Shown here: in pieces, positions 32,958 through 43,745 of the stretch | Position numbering within the stretch: position 1 is the first letter of the stretch | Layout of the letters: each line of letters starts with the position of its first letter | Assembly: GCF_000247695.1 (NCBI RefSeq) | Contig: NW_004624795.1 | Coordinates: forward strand, 4,823,546 to 4,887,545 | Direction: 5' to 3' | From: Heterocephalus glaber | Taxonomy: Eukaryota > Chordata > Mammalia > Rodentia > Bathyergidae | DNA: 64,000 bases | The notes under the pieces: model-generated | Seen by the model: the letters and a program-made list of their open reading frames with translations, nothing else | What the model was told of the DNA's origin: nothing | Database searches by the model: none | Made by a program: the position numbers and the translations under genes

Positions 32958-33104
32958 ACACTGCAGGTTGTCTAAGGCTGACTTCACACAGCAGTGGCCT
33001 GATTGTACAGGAACCACTCTTGGTGGCAGAGTGGACCATTAAGCCTAAAATACTTACTATCTGGGCCTTGACCTAAAAAGCTTGCTGAACCCTGGATGAC
33101 GCAC

Positions 33105-33295
33105 ATGAAGTCCAGAGTCAGAGCAGCTGGGCGTGATCTTGGGAAAGTGAGCGGAGCAGTTTTCTGGTCTGCAAACTTGGGGCAATAATGTACTTACCGC
33201 GTAGGGTTGTTGGGAGAATTAAGTGGAAGCATTTAGAACAGTAGTGCCTGATATAAAGTAAGGCCCAGTACATGTTAGGTATTTTTATTATTGCC
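33105..33295 (+). mobile_element. MIR-family SINE (ancient)
   Basis: MIR order is recognisable: 'tgatcttgggaaagtgagcg', 'gcaaacttggggcaataatg', 'taccgcgtagggttgttggg', 'agaattaagtggaagcattt', 'agaacagtagtgcctgatat' and 'gtaaggcccagtacatgtta'. It is nearly full length apart from the 5' part. Confidence 0.8.
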
Positions 33296-33333
33296 CAGGA
33301 AGCAACTCTGGCCTAAAGAGGCATACGAGTGAC

Positions 33334-33382
33334 AGGTCACAGGTCACAGGTCATAGGTCACAGGTCACAGGTTACAAGGTCA
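33334..33382 (+). repeat. Tandem AGGTCAC heptamers (DR1-type nuclear receptor half-sites)
   Basis: AGGTCA starts at 33334, 33341, 33348, 33355 and 33362, each separated by one base. AGGTTA follows at 33369 and another AGGTCA at 33377. Five perfect half-sites as direct repeats with one-base spacing is the DR1 layout bound by RXR/PPAR, COUP-TF and HNF4-type receptors. It may equally be a neutral short minisatellite. Confidence 0.9.
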
Positions 33383-33711
33383 CAGTTTGTTAGAGGGCGA
33401 CTGGGAGAATTCCCTGATTCTCCTCACCTTCTTTACTTTCGATACTGCCCACGCGCAGGAACACTCGGGTGGGGTTCTTTTGCTGTGTTCAGCTGCCTCA
33501 TGGCCACTCTAAATAAGCACTTCTTTCCTCAGAGTCCTTTCTGGTCAGTGTTTTACCTACTACCATTGCCAAAATGCAGTTGGGAAACATTAGAGATCTT
33601 CAGGTGCCTACTTCAAACTTCTAGAAATTAAGATTTTCTTCATTCTTTCTAAAGACGAGTAAGAGAAGTCCGTACAACTCAAACCTAACAAGCCTTTTAA
33701 AAAATTACTGT
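33383..33711. other. Unique noncoding sequence
   Basis: Nothing recognised. Confidence 0.4.
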
Positions 33712-33725
33712 TAAAAACTTTAGAG

Positions 33726-33822
33726 GGTCGGGGATTTAGCTCAGTGGTGCTGCACCTGCCTCCCAAGCATAAGGTCCTGAGTTCGATCCCTGGTACCAAA
33801 AACCAAAACCAAACAAAAACTT
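33726..33822 (+). mobile_element. ID-like tRNA-derived SINE with A/C tail
   Basis: GGGTCGGGGATTTAGCTCAG, CACCTGCCTCCCAAGCATAAGG and GAGTTCGATCCCTGGTACC, then an (AAAACC)-type tail. AAAAACTTTAGA occurs on both sides. Confidence 0.93.
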
Positions 33823-33989
33823 TAGAAACAAGTAACCGAGACATGCATGAAGACCCCCAGGATCTAAATAGATAGCAGATTTGAGGCTATCAAAGGGATC
33901 TGGTTATTCCCAGTCTTATGTGGCTTGAGTGTCGCTTTTTCCCTTATTAACCCTTGCACATGACCGACAGCATCCCACGTTTTGCTTAT

Positions 33990-34042
33990 TGTAGGAAACC
34001 TCTTTTTTTTTTTTCCTTTTGTACCGGGATCTGTAGGAAACC
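33990..34042 (-). mobile_element. Extremely truncated ID-like SINE with target-site duplication
   Basis: TGTAGGAAACC at 33990-34000 is repeated at 34032-34042. Between them are 31 bases: a T-rich run, then TTTTGTACCGGGATC, which is the antisense last ~12 bases of the ID-like SINE plus its tail. It proves that the SINE 3' end was reverse transcribed for only a dozen bases. Confidence 0.88.
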
Positions 34043-34137
34043 ATTTAACCTACAATGTCTACTTACTGGCTCTGGACAATTACCTTTGCCAACACTTTGT
34101 TCATTAAAGGGCTTTCTTCATTAAATCCACTCCATGT

Positions 34138-34312
34138 GCCAGGTGAGGTGGCACACGCCTGTCATCCCAGCACTCGGGAGGCTGAGGCAGGAGGATCACT
34201 GTGAGTTTGAGGCCAGGCTGGGCTACACAGTGAGTTCAAGACCACCCAGAAGTACACAGTGAGACTCCATCTCAAAACCAAAAAGAAAAACAAACCCAAA
34301 CAACAACAATAA
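34138..34312 (+). mobile_element. B1 SINE, near full length
   Basis: Sense B1: GCCAGGTGAGGTGGCACACG, CCAGCACTCGGGAGGCTGAG, GCAGGAGGATCACTGTGAGT, then the duplicated internal segment typical of rodent B1 (GGGCTACACAGTGAGTTC and AAGTACACAGTGAGACTCC) and an A/C tail. AAATCCACTC / AAATCTACTC flank it. Confidence 0.94.
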
Positions 34313-34389
34313 ATCTACTCATGAAGCCATGTTTCCTTGTCAGTTGACATAAGATTTTAAACAATTATACATTTGTCACTGTTGTCTAA

Positions 34390-34555
34390 TTGTTCTCTAG
34401 TTTTTCCCTTTCCAAGCAATGATCCTATCTTGTGAAACTGTAATTCCTTAAGACTAGCCACACGCCTTTCTGTTGTTACCCCCCTGGGACCTCAGTTGAT
34501 GTCTACACGGTAGGTCTTCAACAAATGATTCTTGCATTAATAAATTAATAGCCAC
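34390..34555 (+). mobile_element. L2-like LINE 3' end fragment
   Basis: GTAATTCCTTAAGACTAGCC and the ending CACGGTAGGTCTTCAACAAATGATT resemble L2 ('agtaggtcttcaataaatgtttg'). Diverged and short. Confidence 0.5.
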
Positions 34556-36559
34556 AAATATATCCTGTAAACAGAGTTTTAACTTTAAAAATGAACAGAC
34601 ACCTTTGGACTTCTACCAAGATTGTGAAAGCAATAAGTTGTTCATACATGGATTTAAAGATCCATCATTTAAATGAAAACAAATCAGAAATGTAAGATTG
34701 CCTTAATTAAAATGGAGACTACAGCTTATATAATAGAGAGATTAACTCTAGGTCCCTAATGTTTACCCTCTCAGATTCATCAGCTCCACGACATTGAAAA
34801 TGTCTGCTCTGACAGGGATATTGAGAGCAGGGTAAAATCATATGTAAGTATTTTAAAAGTCCACCTCTAAAAGATTATGCTGAAATCCCACACAAGGATA
34901 ATTTTCACCTGCATGTATAACATATCCGTTGCACCATTACTTAATAAATGGCTATGGGAAACGTATTTTATTATAATGGCAGACGAGCAAACTGAATGTG
35001 TCCCAGGAAGGGATCCCTCCATTAACTTTTTATAAAGGCTTTCATTTCCAACTTTCATTAACGTCTGACGAGCAAAGCTGAAGAAGCCTTGCTCCGAGCT
35101 GGGGTTGGGGTGAAATGCATTTTGGCAAAACTATTCCAGCATCGCACAGACCGACTGTGCCAGAATATACTAATTTGTTTTGCTGTGTGGTGTTTTGTTT
35201 GGAGTGTGGAGAAAAGAGAGAGAAAGGGAGAGAGAGTCATGGGCCAGACTTGGTGGTTACCATGGACACAAGGTTGATCTCGCACACTTGAGTGTACCAG
35301 CAGAGTTCAGACAGGTCAACGTGTGACCGGCCCAGGCCCTCGGGTGAAAAGTTCAAGCAGCGATGGAAAAACCAATATGTCCACGCAGAGTATGCTGTAC
35401 AATTTATTTCAATTTACATCAAGCCATGCATATAAAATTTAGATAAATTCCATTCAAATCTGATGTTGCCTGACACACAATGTATGCAAACAGATGTCTG
35501 TGGGGCTTTTTCAGTGCTTTGGAAAACAACATTAAATTTAAAAATATGTCTGTGGGATTTCTTTATTGAATTACAAAATGAACATAATTTTAACTTAAAT
35601 GTTTTCGTTCTTTCTTCCCATTTTTTTTCGTGGGGGGTCTTAATAAGTTCTCAGTTCTCAATCTCTTCTATGTCATATTAAAGAGGATAATGTATATTTA
35701 CAACTACAGATTCAGTGTTATTGTAGTTATAGATTCTATTTATATCTCTTACCACTTTCCACGGATATTCAGTGATTGATGTTTCTGATTTATCTCCGGC
35801 CACTCTGCCGATTTCCCCTCCTTCCCACCTTATGAGAACGAGGCTGCAGGGCCGCCTTACGGCCACAAGGGGGCTCTCCACACCCCTTCTCCAGAGCAGC
35901 AGGTCCTGCACTTTGGTTGAGCGCTCCAGGCTGACTGGGATCCAGAGGCTAATTATGACCTACGGGTGCTTTTATTTTCTCTGTAACTCGAATGGATCAC
36001 AATCCAGTCCCTGACAGACTAAGACACGGTGCAAAATTACTGTTAAAGAAGGGGAGAAAGAAAAAGAACCTTTATGTTCTGCCTAATTTCTCCTCACCTT
36101 CCAAAGGTGCCATAGGTTTAACGTTAGAGGAGAAATAAGGAAATGCTCCAGGGGAGACGAATTTTGCGGCTCAAGGACAGAGTCACAGACAGGACAAGGT
36201 CAAATTTAAGAAAAACATACAACTTTTGGACCCTGCGCTCTGGTAGGAGAGTTTTCACCAGGACTTGGAAGCACTTAAGTCCCACACCCCGCCAGGGAGG
36301 GAGAACAGCCGCTTCTACATGAGTGAAGATTTAGAAGGAGCAGAAATATTACCCAGCTCTTTCTTAGAGCTTATCAAACAGTTAGCAGCTCTCTGTAAAA
36401 ATGTTATTTTTACGGAATACATCAGGGTTTTCCACAGATGAAGAGAGAAAACCATTTGTCTCTCCTGCTCCATGGAAGGCCCGCCCCACGGACCCTCATT
36501 CCTCATGCATTCCATTTTCTGTCGCAGGAAGAAGCTATTCAGGAAAGTTTCGTTCTCCT
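34556..36559. other. Repeat-free unique sequence; conserved-element candidate
   Basis: About 2 kb with no recognised interspersed repeat. 34860-35180 is high-complexity, with CpGs in AT-rich context and words like TTCATTAACGTCTGACGAGC. A purine tract at 35210-35240 and a CTCF-like site at 35861 are the only named items. Enhancer-like by composition only. Confidence 0.35.
35861..35878 (+). promoter_or_regulatory. CTCF-like motif
   Basis: GGCCACAAGGGGGCTCTC agrees with the CTCF consensus GGCCASYAGRKGGCRSY in nearly all core positions, including the CCA and the AGGGGGC block. Orientation is forward. Occupancy cannot be judged from sequence. Confidence 0.6.
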
Positions 36560-36715
36560 CATCTGTGAAATGGAGATAAAAACAGGACGTGTTCCCTCAT
36601 GGGATCTTTATCCGGATTAAATGAGTTAATGTATGTAAAACACTCACAGGAGCTCTTGGTACAAAATTAGAGCCATATAAACGCTGGCTGTTATGGTCAT
36701 TATTTATTGGAGCGC
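36560..36715 (+). mobile_element. MIR-family SINE 3' part (ancient)
   Basis: 'ctcctcatctgtgaaatgga', 'gattaaatgagttaatgtat', 'gtaaaacactcacagga' and a degraded 'ttggtacaaaattagagcc ... ataaacgctgg' follow MIR order with good identity in the central part. Confidence 0.8.
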
Positions 36716-37561
36716 CGTACCTTCTTGTTCACAAGCACTGTAACACAATCATGGGAGCAAAATGAACTTTCACAGATTTCGGCAAGATGCGAAGAGGATC
36801 ATTTTCTAAATACCTGAGACTTCTCATCAAGGGTAATGGATGGTGACTGGGCTTTTTCTTCCTCAAGCACTTAGAAAACATAAGCATTTCCCCCCCTAAT
36901 TCATGGGCTTGCTTTTAATATGACATTTAAAAAGAAACTGCTGGCTTCCAAGTCTCGAGCTTCTTTCAGATAATACTTCAGAAAGCCATCACTTTATAAA
37001 GCAAACAGCCATCAGGAGCGGTTCTAATAACTTGGGTATAATATTCATATTGCAAATATTTTCACTTCCCTTCTTCACTGTATCACCCACGCCAGAAAAT
37101 AACTTGGTTAAGCTGCCTGTTAAACTTAGGACATATGAGTTCCCTGCCTCTTAACACAAATAAACATTTTGAATTCCCTGGTAAGTACTGCTCTGAAGAT
37201 TCCCCAGTAAATTTTCTAAGGGTCTAAATGACATCTTTAACTTAAGGTGGCCTCTAATAATTCAACTAGGAGCTAAGGTTTACGTGGACACAAAATCCTG
37301 CCCTCACATAAATCCCTATTTGTATAGGGAAGGCTCTACACACAGATATAAACACATATGTGTGAGTTGGCATGTGTATAGATGTGTATGTCCACATATA
37401 TAGTCCCTCAAAGCCTCCCATGTGTTGGGAAATACATATTCAGAAACCAGGTAAGATAATCCAATCAATTTTCAATAGCTAAGGGGGAGTGTGGCATTTT
37501 TTAATACCTTCTAGACTGTCATCCAACTCTTTATTCTTTATTATCTGTCAACTACTACTAG
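36716..37561. other. Unique AT-rich noncoding sequence
   Basis: Repeat-free as far as I can judge; no gene recognised. Confidence 0.4.
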
Positions 37562-37576
37562 GTGCCTAGTAGAAAA

Positions 37577-38071
37577 ATGCTTGTCCTGGTCCTGATCATT
37601 TATTTCTATTTAGAATCATTTCAAGCCCAAGCCTCTAGACTGCTCAGAAGTGCTGTCCTGACACACTGGCCTTCACCCCACAGTGGGAGCTGGACTGAGG
37701 CCAGGCGAGAGGAGCCCTGTCTTGGTTTTCCCTGTACCTGCACAACTACAACTTCTAAAGACCCTCTTCTTCCATCCAAGCCATATGAATGTGCTGCCAG
37801 AAGCGGTGTATTTTGTCCCCAGAAGCGGCGTATTTTGTCCCCAGCAACGGTTTTTGCTGTGTGCATCAACTTTCCCTGTATTATTCAAGACCCATTCTTT
37901 TATGCCGGTCCCAGACATCAGTTACCAGAACTCTTTCCAGAACAGATGCACTGGAGAAACACTTCAATTCGTTATTTGTTACAGTTTGGGGGTGTCTGTC
38001 CTATGGGCTTTCTAGCCAAAGGCTTGTATGTTTCCCAAGAGAAATTTACTTTCATGAGAGGAGAAAATTGA
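37577..38071 (+). CDS. Orphan open frame, possible secreted cysteine-containing protein (doubtful)
   Basis: A 164-codon frame from an in-frame ATG with A at -3. The first ~20 residues (MLVLVLIIYFYLESFQAQA) look like a signal peptide, and about eight cysteines follow, in short clusters such as CLGFPCTC. No known family is recognised. A 22-base tandem duplication (37799-37842) lies inside it. Frames are also open on the other strand and in other frames, and lengths of this order arise by chance in 64 kb, so I regard real coding as unlikely. Confidence 0.12.
   Translation: MLVLVLIIYFYLESFQAQASRLLRSAVLTHWPSPHSGSWTEARREEPCLGFPCTCTTTTSKDPLLPSKPYECAARSGVFCPQKRRILSPATVFAVCINFPCIIQDPFFYAGPRHQLPELFPEQMHWRNTSIRYLLQFGGVCPMGFLAKGLYVSQEKFTFMRGEN
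37799..37842. repeat. 22-base tandem duplication
   Basis: Two adjacent copies of AGAAGCGGTGTATTTTGTCC plus CC differ at one base (GGTG versus GGCG). A partial third resemblance follows (AGCAACGGTTTTTG). Confidence 0.95.
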
Positions 38072-40499
38072 GGCAAATCACTGCTGTTCGACCCTGCACC
38101 AGGGACACAGGCTTCTTGTCCTTCTGTACATGTGAAGAAAAAGCCCACAGTTACAGGAACAATCACGGTTCCAACCCATCTCTCATTCTTCCCCGATGTG
38201 AAAAATTACAAATGAAACCAAATTCTTCTCTGTCAATAAAATGCGCATGATTACAGCTGTTCATAGTTTCACTCTAATGAAGGGCTGCGTGTTTAATTGT
38301 AAGATTTATTAGAGACTGAACATGGCCGGGTACATGCAAAGCAGTTCTGCCACATCTAAAATGCTGGTTGTTGATTCTGACGTTCGTGATCATATTTCTT
38401 CATTTGAAACAAAAAAGCATTTGGGGAGAACACATTTTTTGCTTCCTCCAAATAAGAAATTAATAAATTCAATGGAAGGAATAAAAAGGGCTGGCGGAAA
38501 AAAGAATATTGATTTATGTCTGTAAGGCGGGGGGGGGGCGGTGTGTGTGGAAAATTAAGATGCTCTATTTATGTATTTATTTTTAAAGTCCATAATCCCC
38601 CATTCTTCTGGAAACAAGAGAGCTGATTGCCAGCTTTGTCTGATTTTGAAGAAATCTCAGACGAAGCCGGGTTCATAAACAGGTGAAATGATGGAGCTTA
38701 TTGCGAGGCACATCAACACTGAAACTAAATAACTGTGTTGCCATCTCGGCCCGGGAAAGACGGATGGTAAACTTGACCTGCCGCTGGTACTATCCGATTG
38801 CCATTTTTTATCCCCCTCTGCCGCCCCCCCAGGCTGAGCCGGGCTGAGTAAATGCATGTGCACGGGCGGGTCAGACCCCGGGATCGGGTGAAACTCCGTT
38901 CACATTTGCATACAGGCGGAGCTTCACAATGAAAGCCCATCTGTCCCTGTCTTGGAGTACAAATCGAGTGTCACCCAACTCACTGCAAACGACAGCCGCA
39001 TGGCCATTACATGGAGGAACCCTCAGCTCAGGTTACGGATATGGAACTGCTGATTTGGGTTTAAATACCTGATAACTGAAGACTTTTCATGAGATGGGAA
39101 CAAAGCATGAACTTTGAACTGCTCAGGAAATGCCTGACTCCCCACGCAGGGTAGCCCCCCACCCCGTTCTGTCCAGTGCTGATACTTAAATGCTATATTT
39201 TCCACTGTCTCTATTTTTGTATAAAAATTAGCCAGGCAGAATGTCACCCTGTCCTAAATAATTGCTTTTTTTTTTTTTTTGGAAGGGGGAAGGGTAAGAG
39301 GTGGTACGACCAGGGATCTTGTAAATAGAAAATGAACTCTGAACTCTATATGCCCCCAAAGGTCATTAATATCATGGCTATGTTGTCCCTTGAACTTCTA
39401 CATTTTCACCAGGGTGGAAATTTTAGTTGCTAGAGTTTAACCAAAGTGTGAACTGCCCCAGCCCTCTCTCCCTCCCTCCCAAACCCATTCAGCTAAGAGA
39501 ACCACCTGCCCTCTAGAATCTTCTCTACTGTTTATTCCAAAATAGTTTATCCATCACTGTCTATGTCAGACACTTCTTCTTTTTGGTTAAAATTCAGCAA
39601 GTACCTTAGAGTTTACACACAGAAATCTCAGACTTCCTGACACAAAAAGATAGAGTTGTTCAAGAAGAAGCCCCAAGATGATAAGCCATCCAAGCACCAG
39701 ACATGATAAATACAAGGGAATTCATGAGCAAAAATATGGGCAGGCTTTCATTAAATGCCTTTTTGTTCTGTTTTATGGCAAGAGTCTACATCTATAAAAA
39801 TCTTTCCAAGGATGACATAAGCAGCGTGGGTCTGGCGACTCGTGTTTTTGTTTGAAATATTTCTACTGTGCGTCTCGTGAATCCCATTGAGTATCATCGC
39901 TGCCATCACACCAGTTTGGTTGAGGCTCTGTGCATTTGGGGTTTGCGGACGCATGCTCTGGTGCAGAGCAGAGAAACATCTGCCTGATGTCCTTGACTAG
40001 TGGTTTCCAGCCAATAATAATGCCCCTGAAAGAACTGCAAGTGCAGAGCTGATTGGGTGAAGAGAAATTTTTGAAACTCTAAGAACCTTCTTGATTTGCA
40101 CTAAGGAAATGATGTAATTTTTTCGCTGACATCTATTTCTCTTTCCTAAAGCACTCACTAGAACAATTTTTTATAGCGTCTCGTGTCCCAGGATGACAGA
40201 TGGTGTCCAGAATGCTGGAAGGGCATTGGACCCTAAACACTGTGTCTATCCAGCCGGGGCTTCTTTACCACTCTGTGAAACTATGTTCTTATTGTTTGTC
40301 CTTTAAAAAGTATACCAGGTTACAGAAAAGATTGGAGGGCTTTTCTTTTTTCATCCCATGCAAGAGCACAGCCAACCTTAATGGAAGTTCTACAAGCATT
40401 AAAGGGGAGAATAGATTCTTTGTTTCAGAAGAATCACCAAGACAAGGGTGGGTTTTGGTTCCACTTTGTCAAGTGTAAAGGGAAACTGAATTCAGGAAA
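38072..40499. other. Repeat-poor unique sequence; conserved-element candidate
   Basis: No interspersed repeat clearly recognised over 2.4 kb. It holds a G-rich run (38526-38550, ten consecutive G) and a T16 run at 39265-39280. 38560-38960 and 39740-39960 are high-complexity with CpGs in AT-rich context and could be conserved noncoding elements. That is compositional inference. Confidence 0.35.
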
Positions 40500-40561
40500 G
40501 AAAGGGAGATGGGGAGAGAGAGAGAGACAGGGAGAGAGAGGGAGGGAGAGAGGGAGAGAGG

Positions 40562-40598
<37 letters not shown>
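40500..40598. repeat. (GA)n-rich low-complexity tract
   Basis: Imperfect GA/GGGA units followed by about 15 perfect GA units. Open frames across it encode only Arg-Glu or Ser-Leu repeats and are artefacts. Confidence 0.97.
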
Positions 40599-40602
<4 letters not shown>

Positions 40603-41835
40603 AGCAACTTTTTAAAAGCCGTCTCCCTATTGGTTCTCATCTTAAACTTGGCATATTTTATTGTTGTTCTGTAAACAAGCCAGGAATTTGCAGTCGGGAC
40701 ATGTGACCTTGTGGTACCTTGGAGATGGAGTGTTTATTTGCATTTCACTAGGCCGGGTGTCAGTCCCAAAGCAGAAACCTTTCCAAGATGGGAATAGAAT
40801 AAGAGGAGCTTTCTGTCCACATTGGGGGAAATGCCCAGCCAAAGGTCTATTCTAAAGGGATACGAACGAGACTCATTTTTCTTGTTCCAGAAAGATAAAA
40901 TAACTTGTGTGGAGCAGCCCGGGTTGTTGGGCTTCTTGTCATGCAGGGCCTGCATCGAGGAGGGTGTGAACAAGAACCGAACCTTGAACTGAATTTCCCC
41001 TTTGACCCTGTGACCTGTGACAAGATTCCCCATGCGTTCCCCTTCAGACAAATTTCACCACAATTACAGCCCCTTCCACTTGAGTTAAAGATATATAATC
41101 ATTGATTTGACCTAATTATCTGATACATCCCTTTCTTTGCAAGGTGAAAGCAGAATGTGTGAACAGAGGCTGCCCTGTGAAGTTCTGATATCCAATTTTT
41201 ATTCTAATTATCATAAAACACTTTCAGTCTCACTCTATTTTTCTCAAGTTTCCTTTTGGCCCCTTCCCTGAACCCGAGATTCCTTCAGATTCAACAATGC
41301 CCCCTAGGTTCCAAGCTGCTTGGCAACAGACCTTCGAATGCATTTGAATCACAGGTTCAAAATGTCATTTTTAAACAACAACCACAAAACAGCCACGAAA
41401 GGCGAACTCCGCCTTAGAAAGTCATCACGAAACCCCATCTTTCATGAAAAAGTCTTCTGAGGAGATAAAAGAGTGGAAACTAGAAAGTTCCCACAAGGTT
41501 CTGAAATTATGTGACATCTCGGCATCGATCTATTATTAGGAGTCAGCCGCTTTTCCTAATAATTTACACACTTCAGGTTAGAACTCGGACACAGGCGATG
41601 TCACTAGAGCTGTGTAATTGCCTGAACTATGGGGGAATTGTCTTTCTCATATGGAGAGGCACGGGGTCTGCCCAGTTTAGTGCCACAAATCGCAAGCGAA
41701 GATCTTAATAAGAAAGCTGACATCATAGAGCGCATTAACACCAAAATAAAGTATGTGATCCAAGAGCAAAACTATGGTTGATTAAAAAACTATGTAAGTT
41801 CATGACTTTAAAACAAATCTGTGACTATCTCTCTT
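40599..41835. other. Unique sequence; conserved-element candidate at 41380-41750
   Basis: No repeat or gene recognised. 41380-41750 is repeat-free with CpGs scattered in AT-rich DNA and TAATAATTTACACA-type words. Confidence 0.35.
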
Positions 41836-41953
41836 CTCCTCAACTTAATTTTTTTTGGGGGGGGTACCAGGGATCGAGCTCTGGTCCTTTCACTTGCACA
41901 GCAGGCAGTGAAACCACTGAGCTAAATCTCCGGCCCTCCTCAACTTAATTTTT
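41836..41953 (-). mobile_element. ID-like SINE with 18-base target-site duplication
   Basis: Body 41854-41935 antisense (GGGGGGGGTACCAGGGATCG ... GAAACCACTGAGCTAAATCT). CTCCTCAACTTAATTTTT occurs at 41836-41853 and 41936-41953 without a mismatch. The tail has become a G8 run. GGTTTC/CTGCTGTGCAAG variant. Confidence 0.95.
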
Positions 41954-43059
41954 AAAGGGAATAAACTGAAACACAGAGTTTTCATTAGCTTGTCCCAGAC
42001 TACTGAAAAACAAAGATGAATTGCAGAAAGTTAAACAGTGAAGAGCGAACAGAAGAGATTGTTTTCACTTCTTTCTGTTATAGTTTAAGCATGTCTGTGG
42101 CCCTGATGTTCTCTCAGAAATGAAATGACCATTGATTTTCCTTTATATTATTTTGGCAAACAAATACAATAACAAACAATAACAGGTGCTACAGGTGAAG
42201 AGGACAAGAGGCCTGAAAAGAGCTTATCTGGGACATCAAATCACCTGCAAAAATGCTGGAGCTGTTTCTGTCTTTTCTTATGAAAATTCAATGACACTGG
42301 GCCCCCAAAAAAGAAAAAAAAAGTGATTCTTAACTGACCATCCCGGTGGATCAGTCTGAAAATTGCAGAAAACTCCAAGAAATAGTCAAAAAGTGTCCGA
42401 CCTCTACTCCGATTGGTACCTGAGGTCATCAATGAAGTAGGATAGTTGAATGACGCAGAGATGACATCAGCTCCTCTCCCCATGCAGGTCAGAAGTGCTG
42501 GTGTGAGGGAATAAATGAAAAATTTACACTCATATGATAGTGGTAGGATTGATCCAAATAGGCATTGAAATGTTGGAATGGAGTATTCAGGAAAAAAAAA
42601 AAAAAGAGGAACAGAATATCCCCAGGGTGAGAGGTGCAGGAAAATGAGCCTCCAGAGCTGAGACTCAGGGTTGCATCTGTGACACCCTGGAATTATGCTC
42701 AAATGTGCAGGCTCATTTTTATGGCAAGAAGAACCGCTGCTCCACAGTGATAAGAAGAGGAATAAAAGCCCCCAAAATAACGATGGCGATTTCCAAAGAA
42801 AAGAGGCTGGAAGCCAACTAACAATCACCAGCACCTCTCCCAGAAATGGAGATTTTCAAACTTTTTAGAATAGGCTGCTGTAATTGCAAATGGTATGCAT
42901 GGATATATTGCACAGTTATTAGAGAAGCTTGAATTTCTCTCATATATATTCTAATATATTCTTCCCATGTGCTGTGGGTCATCTAGCACACTTCCCTCTT
43001 TCCTAAACCTCCTTAAAGTCATTTCTATAAAGAACACTTAGAAAAATCTTTTAGAAATG
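41954..43059. other. Unique noncoding sequence
   Basis: No repeat or gene is clearly recognised. A 197-codon minus-strand frame (42241-42834) is phenylalanine/serine-rich, with low-complexity stretches from A-tracts, and is considered chance. Confidence 0.4.
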
Positions 43060-43592
43060 TAAATGATATCATGCTGGCCTTCTGCTTAATTAAAACTCAT
43101 TAGCTGCTTCCCATGATGTCCAAAATCAAATCCACACACCTCACTATGGCTTAAAAGGCCCTCCTGGATTTAGGCCTTTCTGATTCTCCAATCTCATTTC
43201 ATAACATCCTGTCTTACACATTCAGCTCCAGCCACTCTGGTTTCTTAATTATTCCTTGAACCCCCTGTGCTGTACTGTCTACCCCAGGGCCTTTGCACCT
43301 GCGGCTGGAGAGCTCCTCCCTCAGATGAAGCCTGGCTTTGCCTTCTCATTCAGGGCTCACTGAAGCCTCCTCCGCATGTCCTGTCTAAGTCACTCTTCAT
43401 GTCTCTGCCCTTTTGTCTTCTGTGTTGGTTTTGTTTCACGTCCAGGTATTTACCTGACATTATACTACCTTGATCCCCCAGGAAGCCTGGAGCTCTCTCT
43501 TGCCAGGCCCTGTACCAGTTCTCATGTCCATGTTCCCAACAGCAAGTCTCAGGTCCAGCACACAGTAGGTCCTCAAATAATAAATAAATGAA
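43060..43592 (+). mobile_element. L2 LINE 3' portion (ancient, long copy)
   Basis: L2 order is clear: 'agctgcttcccatgatgtcc', 'aaggccctcctggatttagg', 'ctccagccactctggtttct', 'agggcctttgcacctgcggc', 'gcctggctttgccttctcat', 'ctgaagcctcctccg' and 'cacagtaggtcctcaaataa'. Frames within it are broken. Confidence 0.85.
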
Positions 43593-43681
43593 CAAGGAAT
43601 AATCAGAGCAATGGACAGACATCCCACTTGCTGTTCACTTCACTGGAAGACAAACCCCAAAAGAACATTCATGCTTGTGTA

Positions 43682-43745
43682 CAGTGGTGCTTCGGTTCAC
43701 AAAAGTAACCCAACTGGTCATGAACCGAGTCAAATTCCATGGTTA
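43682..43745 (+). mobile_element. Possible DNA transposon end
   Basis: CAGTGGTGCTTCGGTTCACA and ATGAACCGAGTCAAATTC have the inverted flavour (CGGTTCA / TGAACCG) of ancient DNA-transposon termini. The family is not assigned and the match is short. Confidence 0.3.

Noticed and set aside
33334..33382. Telomere-like repeat
   Set aside because: The unit is AGGTCAC, not TTAGGG.
40434..40706. Arg-Glu and Ser-Leu repeat proteins
   Set aside because: Direct translation of a GA microsatellite.
42241..42834. 197-codon minus-strand frame
   Set aside because: Rich in Phe/Ser with poly-Phe from A-tracts; no family, no splice context.
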